The notes under the pieces: model-generated
The model's database searches: none
Told to the model about the DNA's origin: nothing
Seen by the model: the letters and a program-made list of their open reading frames with translations, nothing else
Translations under genes and position numbers: made by a program
In this document: piece by piece, positions 1 through 4,539 of the stretch
How positions within the stretch are numbered: the first letter of the stretch is position 1
Layout: the number at the start of each line of letters is the position of its first letter
Source of the DNA: Desulfobacterales bacterium
Lineage (GTDB): Bacteria > Desulfobacterota > Desulfobacteria > Desulfobacterales > C00003060
DNA: 5,261 nt
Direction: 5' to 3'
Assembly: GCA_020347085.1 (NCBI GenBank)
Contig: CP070769.1
Coordinates: forward strand, 579,578-584,838

Positions 1-98
1 GAATCGGCTCAAAATGCTCACATACTACCGTGTATGCTGCGCTTTTTCCCCGCCCGCCGCCTTGCCCTGAATCCTGATCCACTCTTTTGAGATAGCTT
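1..98. repeat. Short inverted-repeat patch, possible dispersed intergenic repeat
   Basis: No credible gene is visible here. The patch centres on CATAC (21-25) and GTATG (32-36) separated by six bases. The flanks continue as an imperfect stem: the bases before CATAC (TCAAAATGCTCA) resemble the complement of those after GTATG (CTGCGCTTTTTC). A C/G-rich run follows at about 50-70. Such hairpin patches are often dispersed intergenic repeats, but only one copy lies in this window, so repetitiveness is inferred and not shown. It could instead be the end of a larger element cut by the window edge. Confidence 0.3.
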
Positions 99-206
99 CT
101 AGTGTCGCATCTCAGAAGTTTCTTTAAAAAACATGGGGTCATCGTAAAGCCGTTTTCCTCACTACGTGAGCTTTTTCGGGACGTCAGCTTCGTTCCGCTG
201 AATCAC

Positions 207-315
207 GCACGCAGTGAAGCGGAGCGCTAAAACTCGGGCTAAAGCCCTCAAACAGCTTGTGATTCTCAACGCGTCACTCAGCTGCCATCTCATAGCGCAG
301 AGCTTCACTGCGTGC
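207..315. repeat. 14-bp perfect inverted repeat inside the long MITE copy
   Basis: GCACGCAGTGAAGC at 207-220 is the exact reverse complement of GCTTCACTGCGTGC at 302-315. A nested smaller pair, TCCGCT (194-199) and AGCGGA (218-223), and the self-complementary GGGCTAAAGCCC (236-247) lie in the same interval. The left arm lies in the 115-bp segment that the second MITE copy lacks. This suggests the long form gained an inverted duplicate of its right-hand interior, or that the short form arose by deletion. Confidence 0.6.
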
Positions 316-360
316 CCAAAAACGCTCAATGTTGTTCGGAAAAGACTTTAAGCTGCCTAA

Positions 361-386
361 CGACTATTTAAAACGACTATTTAAAC
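361..386. repeat. 13-bp tandem duplication near the MITE right end
   Basis: CGACTATTTAAAA (361-373) is followed directly by CGACTATTTAAAC (374-386). The copy at the window end has only one unit, so this is a local duplication in the long copy. Each unit contains TATTTA, which resembles a -10 box, but I see no good -35 hexamer at the right distance. Confidence 0.75.
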
Positions 387-416
387 TTTCTTTTGAGACA
401 TGACACTAGAGACCTG

Positions 417-422
417 AAGGGG
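417..422 (+). promoter_or_regulatory. Shine-Dalgarno site of the ABC ATPase gene
   Basis: AAGGGG lies 11 bases before the ATG at 434, supporting that start. It sits just outside the MITE, whose last base is 409, so any promoter for the operon must lie within or beyond the MITE. Confidence 0.6.
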
Positions 423-433
423 TCAACGAAAAC

Positions 434-1126
434 ATGCTGCTTGAGTGCCAGAACATCACCTTTCAATACCCCAACACGGATACCTATGTCTTCAGGGACC
501 TGACCTGTCAGGTGAGCGGTCCTGGGTTCCATGCCTTGTTCGGGCAATCAGGTGTGGGGAAGACGACCCTTGCGAAGATGATGGCAAGAGAGATGAACGG
601 GTTTTCAGGTGAAATCGCGGCTGAACAGATGAAGCATGTCCTCTATTCATATAACCTGGAAAGCCTCCCTGGATGGTACAGCGTAGGAGATCACCTGGCC
701 GAAGTCACCCCACAGCCCAACAAAGGGGCTATCGACGATCTGATCGCGTCTTTCGGCTTACAGGCATGTTTAGGCTCGAGATTTGCTCAGCTATCCCTGG
801 GACAGCAGAATCGGATGAATCTAGCCCGATACCTGTTGCAGGATTTTGATCTACTGATCATGGACGAAAGCCTAGCCAATGTGGATGAGGTCACCAGAGA
901 GCAGATCATAATGAAGATTAAAGAAATGTTCCCCCAAAAGAGCTTTCTCTATATATCCCACAATGTGATGGAGGTCTCCAAGTTCTGCAAGCAAATCTTG
1001 GTTATTCGGGGCCCACACAAAAGCCCCCAAGCGGTTTCCATCTCGGGCCAGGACCTTGCAGCGAGGCAAGCCCTTGCAAACGAAGACCTTGAGCTAACCA
1101 TGCTGGAGGTCATGCATGCTTCATAG
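434..1126 (+). CDS. ABC transporter ATP-binding protein (nitrate/sulfonate/taurine-type importer)
   Basis: This 230-residue protein is the nucleotide-binding subunit of an importer and would work as a dimer on the cytoplasmic face of the permease. Visible motifs in order: Walker A GQSGVGKTT (37-45), ABC signature LSLGQ (120-124), Walker B LLIMDE (140-145), D-loop NVDE (149-152) and switch histidine H176 (ISHN). Two positions depart from family habit. The Q-loop, normally VFQ followed by xxLLPW, reads LYSYNLESLPGW (70-81) with no glutamine, and the usual MDEP reads MDES. All catalytic residues (K43, E145, H176) are present, so ATP hydrolysis is plausible but coupling may differ. It is slightly shorter than the usual ~250 residues. 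The next gene starts inside its last codons (11-base overlap), showing operon coupling. The substrate cannot be read from this subunit. Confidence 0.9.
   Translation: MLLECQNITFQYPNTDTYVFRDLTCQVSGPGFHALFGQSGVGKTTLAKMMAREMNGFSGEIAAEQMKHVLYSYNLESLPGWYSVGDHLAEVTPQPNKGAIDDLIASFGLQACLGSRFAQLSLGQQNRMNLARYLLQDFDLLIMDESLANVDEVTREQIIMKIKEMFPQKSFLYISHNVMEVSKFCKQILVIRGPHKSPQAVSISGQDLAARQALANEDLELTMLEVMHAS
1105..1110 (+). promoter_or_regulatory. Shine-Dalgarno site of the permease gene
   Basis: GGAGGT lies five bases before the permease ATG at 1116 and inside the end of the ATPase gene. It decides the 1116 start over the neighbouring ATG at 1112, which is in the ATPase reading frame. Confidence 0.7.
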
Positions 1127-1880
1127 GCGCCTTTACCAATTCCTGATCGTATATTTCTTGGGATTGGGCTTTTTACTCCTGATAAAGTACGTTCTAAATC
1201 TCTCCGATTACGTTATTCCGGGTCCAGAGGAGATATGGCGAACTGGCAATAGCGTTTTTGGCAGATATCTTTTCGAGGTTATGGATACACTTTCTGTAGC
1301 CATCCTCGGTCATATCTTGTCCATTGGTTTGGCAACCATTGTCGGGATTATAGGTCGACTGACCACCTGGGTCGGTTCATTCATTAAGGTCGCCGCCTAC
1401 AACATCCAGGCCTATCCTATTGTGGCGGTTGCGCCGATCATCTTTATCCTTCTGGGCGATGGACTCTCCTCCAGACTTTTGATTGCGGCTATGATCTGTT
1501 ATTTTCCCTTACTTCTGTCTTTCATCGGCGTTCTGTCTGAGCCCATAGCGCATACTGAGCATTTTTACAATGTCACCAAGAGGATGCATTGGCAGTTGCA
1601 GGTGAAGATCCGTGCTTTTGAAAACATTGGCAAGCTCATCACGGTGATTGTTGGAAGTGCCACACTTGCCATGGTTGGCACCATCGTTGCCGAGTTTATC
1701 GCGGCTAGCGCCGGCATCGGGTACAACATCCGGATAGCCCTTTACCAAAGCGATCTTGCCAAAATCCTGGTTGCCCTTTTTCTTATAGGGATATGCACTT
1801 CACTCTACCTAACCTGCCTGGAATGGATAGGATACCTCACCAAAAAAAGATGGGAAATACCAAAAGGAGGCACGGCCTGA
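1116..1880 (+). CDS. ABC transporter permease (SsuC/TauC-like)
   Basis: This 254-residue inner-membrane protein would dimerise to form the channel of the importer. About six hydrophobic segments are visible, near residues 8-28, 58-80, 100-118, 120-140, 176-196 and 213-236, the usual number for this family. Family landmarks are PIVAVAPIIFILLGDGLSSR (101-120), CYFPLLL (128-134) and VAEFIAASAGIGYNI (191-205). The cytoplasmic EAA loop that docks on the ATPase should lie near 148-167; there the usual Gly-Ala before xxWQ is replaced by Lys-Arg (TKRMHWQ, 154-160). The start is fixed by GGAGGT five bases upstream and an 11-base overlap with the ATPase gene. Its 3' end overlaps the start of the solute-binding gene. 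Confidence 0.88.
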   Translation: MLHRRLYQFLIVYFLGLGFLLLIKYVLNLSDYVIPGPEEIWRTGNSVFGRYLFEVMDTLSVAILGHILSIGLATIVGIIGRLTTWVGSFIKVAAYNIQAYPIVAVAPIIFILLGDGLSSRLLIAAMICYFPLLLSFIGVLSEPIAHTEHFYNVTKRMHWQLQVKIRAFENIGKLITVIVGSATLAMVGTIVAEFIAASAGIGYNIRIALYQSDLAKILVALFLIGICTSLYLTCLEWIGYLTKKRWEIPKGGTA

Positions 1881-2356
1881 TCGGTCAGATACTTCGAAGG
1901 GCTTGCCTGCTGACTATGGTCATCATCCTGACTACCGCGACCGGTGCATGTCACCAGAAGGCCCAGGAGACCTTTGAGCATGTGACGTATCGGCTGAAGT
2001 GGCTTTTCAATATCAGTGTGGTTGGCGATCTTTATGCTGACGTACACGGCATCTTTGCTGACCAAGGGCTGCAAGTGACGATCAAGGAGGGAAGCCCCGA
2101 GCGTGACGCGATCAAGGAGTTGGAACTTGGCCATGCTCAATTTGGTGTGGCGTCAGCCGATCAAGTCATCCGGGCCGTGTCCAAGGGTGCTCCCATCGTG
2201 GTCCTTGCTCAGCTATTTCAGGTTAACCCCCTGCAATGGATTTACAGACCGGACAGGACGCGTATAACGAGGCCCGACGACCTGAAAGGAAAGACCATAG
2301 GCATAACCTACGGCGGCAATGATGAGACCATCATGCGGGCCCTCCGGTCGAAATAA
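1850..2356 (+). CDS. N-terminal fragment of the solute-binding lipoprotein
   Basis: This 168-residue piece carries a lipoprotein-type export signal: basic MGNTKRRHGLIGQILRR, a hydrophobic stretch ACLLTMVIILTTATG, then C34 as the likely lipidated cysteine after TGA (T at -3 is weaker than the usual Leu). The mature part begins the NMT1/THI5-like fold: YRLKWLFNISVVGDLYADVHGIF (about 47-69), GHAQFGVASADQVIRA (94-109) and DDLKGKTIGITYGGNDE (133-149). The ATG at 1850 lies within the permease gene and lacks a nearby Shine-Dalgarno site. An upstream in-frame ATG at 1793 is possible but would add residues read from permease-coding DNA. A CTG at 1877 with an ideal Shine-Dalgarno is another option. On its own the fragment lacks most of one lobe and should not bind ligand normally. 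Confidence 0.6.
   Translation: MGNTKRRHGLIGQILRRACLLTMVIILTTATGACHQKAQETFEHVTYRLKWLFNISVVGDLYADVHGIFADQGLQVTIKEGSPERDAIKELELGHAQFGVASADQVIRAVSKGAPIVVLAQLFQVNPLQWIYRPDRTRITRPDDLKGKTIGITYGGNDETIMRALRSK
1865..1870 (+). promoter_or_regulatory. Shine-Dalgarno consensus AGGAGG before a CTG that overlaps the permease stop
   Basis: AGGAGG is followed by CACGGC and then CTG at 1877-1879, in frame with the solute-binding gene. The CTG overlaps the permease stop TGA (1878-1880) as CTGA, the same geometry as the common ATGA stop/start junction. Initiation here would give a compact signal peptide beginning IGQILRR. This is either a genuine non-ATG start or a former ATG changed to CTG, with the ATG at 1850 as the alternative. 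Confidence 0.5.
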
Positions 2357-2362
2357 AACATC

Positions 2363-2875
2363 ATGAGCAACGAGGTGAAATTCTTTAGTGTTCGATACGA
2401 TTACACACCGTTTTACCAGGGCAAGGTCGATCTTTGGCCCATTTATCAGAATGCCGAAGGGGTTGTGATCGGTGAAAAGCTCCGTCAAGCCGGGGAGGTG
2501 GTCAGCTTTTTCAGCCCTGATGCGTTCGCTATCCGCTTTGTCGCGAACTCGGTCATCACCACAGAAAAGATGCTGACAAAGCGCCCTCAGGTTGTCGAAG
2601 ACTTTGTTAACACCCTGCTCCAGGGTTGGCGCCAGGCACTTGGACCGGCCAACAAGGAAAAAGCCGTAGCAACCATTCAACGGTTTGACAGAGATACGCC
2701 CATCAACATTATCAGGGAACAGCTGTCAGCTACAAGGATGCTCATGAAACCGTCGCCGGAAATTCCAATAGGCAGGATCGATGTGGAGGCCTGGAAACAG
2801 ACAGAGAGGATTATGCTGGAACAAAGGCTAATTCCCGGCCCTGTATCTGTGGAACGAATCTTGAAGCCCTATTGA
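2363..2875 (+). CDS. C-terminal fragment of the solute-binding protein
   Basis: This 170-residue remainder contains family-typical segments: FFSVRYDYTPFYQGKVDLWP (residues 8-27), then an intact carboxy half ending in QRLIPGPVSVERILKPY. It has no signal peptide and no Shine-Dalgarno site before its ATG at 2363 (upstream is A-rich, TCGAAATAAAACATC). Independent translation would leave it in the cytoplasm, away from the lipoprotein half. It is best seen as the undamaged downstream part of the broken gene, in the same frame with two codons between the TAA and this ATG. Confidence 0.55.
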   Translation: MSNEVKFFSVRYDYTPFYQGKVDLWPIYQNAEGVVIGEKLRQAGEVVSFFSPDAFAIRFVANSVITTEKMLTKRPQVVEDFVNTLLQGWRQALGPANKEKAVATIQRFDRDTPINIIREQLSATRMLMKPSPEIPIGRIDVEAWKQTERIMLEQRLIPGPVSVERILKPY

Positions 2876-2947
2876 GGGTTCGCGAAACCGGCAATCGTGA
2901 AACGGAAATCGCCTACCCGGTGGTGAGTAACAAATCTCGAATAACGG
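2876..2947. other. Convergent intergenic gap
   Basis: This 72-base gap lies between the importer operon and the oppositely oriented small gene. It contains a weak self-complementary TTCGCGAA, but no stem followed by a T-run on either strand, so I cannot assign a factor-independent terminator. Confidence 0.4.
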
Positions 2948-3178
2948 TCAGACTGCCCAGTCTGGAATGAAATGCAAGATGTGTTCTCTTATCTCGTCAA
3001 ACTCCCCCGCATCCACCTCAGCTTCTACTTCATCAGCGTCGAACCAACAGATTTGTATCCCGGTGTGATTGTACACACCAAAGATCCGCTTTCCGTCTTC
3101 GGTCGGATGCTCCATTTCGACTACTTGGGCTACAATTTCTTTGGCCTTTTCATACGGAATGAATGTTGGTTCTTCCAT
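2948..3178 (-). CDS. Small acidic protein of unknown function, coupled to the dGTPase gene
   Basis: I do not recognise this 76-residue protein. It begins MEEPTFIPYEKAKEIVAQVV, is rich in Glu and Asp, and has no signal peptide or membrane segment, so it should be soluble and cytoplasmic. An amphipathic helix at about 9-23 precedes strand-like GKRIFGVYNHTGIQICWF, an acidic stretch DADEVEAEVDAGEFDE, and a final helix ending HFIPDWAV. The ATG at 3178 is preferred because AAGGA lies seven bases before it; an in-frame TTG at 3196 overlaps the dGTPase stop as TTGA and would add six residues. The spacing of 14 bases after the dGTPase stop indicates co-transcription. It may be a partner or modulator of the dGTPase, but only the context suggests this. 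Confidence 0.7.
   Translation of the reverse strand: MEEPTFIPYEKAKEIVAQVVEMEHPTEDGKRIFGVYNHTGIQICWFDADEVEAEVDAGEFDEIREHILHFIPDWAV
2949..2964. repeat. Perfect 7-bp inverted repeat over the stop of the small minus-strand gene
   Basis: CAGACTG-CC-CAGTCTG forms a perfect stem; six pairs with a four-base loop are sterically sensible. It overlaps the last codons of the minus-strand gene ending at 2948. Neither side has a clear T-tract, so it may be a transcript-end stabiliser or weak attenuating hairpin for the minus-strand operon rather than a classical terminator. Confidence 0.4.
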
Positions 3179-3185
3179 AGGCGTT

Positions 3186-3190
3186 TCCTT
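3186..3190 (-). promoter_or_regulatory. Shine-Dalgarno site of the small acidic gene
   Basis: On the minus strand AAGGA (3190 to 3186) stands seven bases before the ATG at 3178. It favours the ATG over the upstream TTG at 3196, which would place this motif inside the coding region. Confidence 0.55.
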
Positions 3191-3192
3191 AA

Positions 3193-4287
3193 TCAAACCT
3201 GTGGCGCCGGGAAAAAGATCTCTTCATACAGGTTCAAGGCATAGCGATCGGTGATGCTGGCAACGAGGTCACAGACCTTCCGCTCTGGGTTTGTACCTTC
3301 GGGGAAACCACCCATCTCCATTTTCTTGAGTTCTCTTTCAAGAGCCTTTTGGTTCTCCAGTAAATAGTAATAGAGCTCTGAGAGGATCTTTTTGGCCTTT
3401 ACAAATTCTCGGTGCACTTGGTCAGACCTGTAGACGTTGTCATAGAGAAACTGCCTGAGCGTCATCATGGCCTCAGAGGTTGCGTCGCTGACGGCGAGGT
3501 GCATCGCTCCATCCTTAATCCGGGTTGCCATGACAAGGTCGTTTATCATGGTCCTGACGCGCTCAGAATGGGAGCGCCCCAGGACTTCCTCACATTCTTT
3601 TGGAACCTGCTTCCGTTGGATAACGCCGCTGCGGATGGCGTCATCTAAGTCATGATTGAGATAGGCCATGATGTCGGCGAACCGCACCACTCGCCCCTCA
3701 ACCGTGGCAGGCATCTCATTGATTTCAGTGGGCACTACCGCTCCATAGCCCTTGGAATGCTTTAAGATGCCGTCATGGACCTCGAAGGATAAGTTCAGGC
3801 CCCGGCCGCGGTTTTCCAGCATGTCAATGACCCTAATGCTTTGTTCGCGGTGAGAGAATGCTTCCGAATAGATTTCCTGCAATACGACTTCACCACCGTG
3901 TCCAAACGGTGTGTGTCCCAGGTCATGTCCCAGGGCGATGGCCTCGGCCAAATCTTCATTGAGTCTTAATGCCCGGGCAATGGTGCGGGCAATCTCAGAA
4001 ACCTCCAAGGTGTGTGTTAGCCGTGTACGGTAGTGGTCTCCCAACGGTGACAGAAAGACTTGGGTTTTGTGCTTGAGGCGCCTAAAGGCATTGGAATAAA
4101 CAATGCGATCCCGATCTCGTTGAAATGTCGTACGAATATGACAGGGCTTTTCAGGGGCTTTTCTCCCACTGGATTCGCTGCTCAAACAGGCAAACGGAGA
4201 AAGATACTCCTTCTCCCATGCTTCTATACCTTCCCGTATGGAGGCTAGCTTATAGGACCGCTTCTTCAAGATCTGTAAAGGGACCAT
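3193..4287 (-). CDS. dgt: HD-domain deoxyguanosinetriphosphate triphosphohydrolase-like protein
   Basis: This 364-residue cytoplasmic enzyme should hydrolyse dGTP, or dNTPs more broadly, to deoxynucleoside and inorganic triphosphate, adjusting dNTP pools. The family hallmark CHIRTTFQRDRDRIVYSNAF (49-68) is followed by RRLKHKTQVF (69-78). The HD-domain metal site is clear: H92 in RLTHTLEVSEIA (89-100), H121-D122 in GHDLGHTPFGHGGE (120-133) and D205 before AYLNHDLDDA (208-217). Size and motif order match the short, non-enterobacterial dGTPase-like class rather than the ~500-residue E. coli Dgt, so the symbol is approximate and substrate preference unproven. The ATG at 4287 is chosen because AGGAG lies nine bases upstream; an in-frame TTG at 4311 would add eight residues. 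The small acidic gene follows after 14 bases. The deaminase gene is divergent upstream. Confidence 0.92.
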   Translation of the reverse strand: MVPLQILKKRSYKLASIREGIEAWEKEYLSPFACLSSESSGRKAPEKPCHIRTTFQRDRDRIVYSNAFRRLKHKTQVFLSPLGDHYRTRLTHTLEVSEIARTIARALRLNEDLAEAIALGHDLGHTPFGHGGEVVLQEIYSEAFSHREQSIRVIDMLENRGRGLNLSFEVHDGILKHSKGYGAVVPTEINEMPATVEGRVVRFADIMAYLNHDLDDAIRSGVIQRKQVPKECEEVLGRSHSERVRTMINDLVMATRIKDGAMHLAVSDATSEAMMTLRQFLYDNVYRSDQVHREFVKAKKILSELYYYLLENQKALERELKKMEMGGFPEGTNPERKVCDLVASITDRYALNLYEEIFFPAPQV

Positions 4288-4296
4288 GCGTTCAGA

Positions 4297-4301
4297 CTCC
4301 T
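4297..4301 (-). promoter_or_regulatory. Shine-Dalgarno site of the dGTPase-like gene
   Basis: On the minus strand AGGAG (4301 to 4297) lies nine bases before ATG 4287. It would be inside the coding frame if the TTG at 4311 were used, so it supports the ATG start. Confidence 0.55.
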
Positions 4302-4363
4302 GCTCTGGCAAAAATATGCAAGAACATCAGCATATTGAGCGGAAAAGAATGGCAAGCTCTTTG

Positions 4364-4392
4364 CTTATTGCACAAGTTCAAGGATCTGTAAA
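4364..4392 (-). promoter_or_regulatory. Candidate sigma-70-type promoter for the dGTPase/small-protein operon
   Basis: On the minus strand TTTACA (4392 to 4387) is followed after 17 bases by AATAAG (4369 to 4364). These match five and four of six consensus positions. Transcription from it would give a leader of about 70 bases. The -35 lies in one copy of the direct repeat described here, which would suit repression. The assignment rests on pattern only. Confidence 0.35.
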
Positions 4393-4447
4393 GAGATATT
4401 CCAGCTCGACCTATGCTGGTAGATGAAGGTCTCTGCTCCAGAAGTCT

Positions 4448-4468
4448 TTTGTGCCTTTACTTTGTGCC
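4448..4468. repeat. TTTGTGCC direct repeat, 13-bp period
   Basis: TTTGTGCC occurs at 4448-4455 and again at 4461-4468 in the divergent promoter region, overlapping the candidate -35 of the deaminase promoter. The spacing is not a full helical turn, so a tandem regulator site is only a possibility. Confidence 0.3.
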
Positions 4469-4485
4469 AAATAGTGGGTTAAGAT
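4456..4485 (+). promoter_or_regulatory. Candidate promoter for the deaminase gene
   Basis: TTTACT (4456-4461) and TAAGAT (4480-4485) are separated by 18 bases; each matches four of six sigma-70 consensus positions. Transcription would start near 4492, about 50 bases before the ATG at 4540. The fit is modest. Confidence 0.3.
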
Positions 4486-4497
4486 TCTTGATCTCAT

Positions 4498-4519
4498 CTA
4501 GATTCGATTGACGATCTAG
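4498..4519. repeat. Inverted repeat in the deaminase leader
   Basis: CTAGAT (4498-4503) and ATCTAG (4514-4519) are exact complements; a further CG/CG pair inside, with one bulged T, leaves a five-base loop ATTGA. It lies 20 bases before the deaminase ATG and includes the only purine patch (AGG, 4518-4520) resembling a Shine-Dalgarno site. It could be a leader hairpin masking that site or a dyad operator. Confidence 0.4.
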
Positions 4520-4539
4520 GTTCACTGCTCTTGATAGGG

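Larger units (their letters stand above)
99..409 (+). mobile_element. MITE-like palindromic element, long copy (311 bp)
   Basis: This is a non-coding element bounded by CTAGTGTC at 99-106 and its complement GACACTAG at 402-409. The terminal inverted repeats extend about 30 bases and match at roughly 22 of 30 positions. It is the longer of two copies in the window; the other begins at 5090. Shared parts differ by only about nine point changes. This copy has 115 extra bases (between AGCTTC at 186-191 and AGCTTC at 301-306) and an extra 13-base tandem unit at 361-386. The interior is also self-complementary, so the whole element could fold into a long hairpin. No transposase is encoded, so mobility would depend on a transposase elsewhere with matching ends. 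CTAG at the tips is itself palindromic, so it may be target duplication, element end or both. Confidence 0.8.
1850..2875 (+). pseudogene. Solute-binding lipoprotein gene (NMT1/THI5-like) split by one in-frame TAA
   Basis: Read through 2354-2356, this frame gives about 341 residues, near the usual 320-340 for the family, with N-lobe and C-lobe in the expected order. The text around the stop is ...NDETIMRALRSK-stop-NIMSNEVKFFSVRYDYTPF; family members typically run from 'DE.IM.ALL.KAGI' into 'V..V..D.TPFL.G.VDA.P.Y' without a break. The stop therefore replaces a residue in the hinge-proximal helix-strand region. Upstream and downstream halves share one reading frame and neither shows another stop or frameshift, so a single substitution (for example CAA or GAA to TAA) explains it. 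This could be a recent nonsense mutation or a sequencing error. Without the receptor the importer should not capture substrate. Readthrough or two-piece assembly is possible but unsupported. Confidence 0.75.
4265..4396. repeat. Imperfect direct repeat around the dGTPase start and its putative promoter
   Basis: TTCAAGATCTGTAAAGGGA at 4265-4283 recurs as TTCAAGGATCTGTAAAGAGA at 4377-4396, differing by one inserted G and one substitution. The first copy covers the first codons of the dGTPase gene; the second covers the candidate -35 box of its promoter. They are about 112 bases apart. It may be a pair of regulator sites or a local duplication. Confidence 0.5.

Noticed and set aside
84..102. CTTTTGAGA...CTAG before the first MITE as a remnant of another MITE right end
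   Set aside because: Only the nine-base CTTTTGAGA and the CTAG match; the intervening bases differ, so chance cannot be excluded.
410..433. TPP or other riboswitch upstream of the importer, which could reveal the substrate
   Set aside because: Only 24 bases separate the MITE from the ATG, and no TPP-type conserved boxes appear within or before the MITE.
1..433. CRISPR array, tRNA or other RNA gene in the leading non-coding stretch
   Set aside because: There are no regularly spaced repeats and no cloverleaf landmarks; the structure is explained by the palindromic element.
2354..2362. Recoding of the stop as selenocysteine or pyrrolysine, or a programmed frameshift
   Set aside because: Those amino acids use TGA or TAG, not TAA, and both halves of the gene share the same frame, so no shift is needed.
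2213..2680. Long open frame antisense to the solute-binding gene
   Set aside because: It overlaps the receptor gene's well-supported family segments, has no recognisable domain, and lacks a start context; it is a shadow frame.
2972..3244. Open frames on the + strand across the small acidic gene and the dGTPase end
   Set aside because: They lie antisense to genes with Shine-Dalgarno sites and (for the dGTPase) clear family motifs, and their sequences look unlike proteins.
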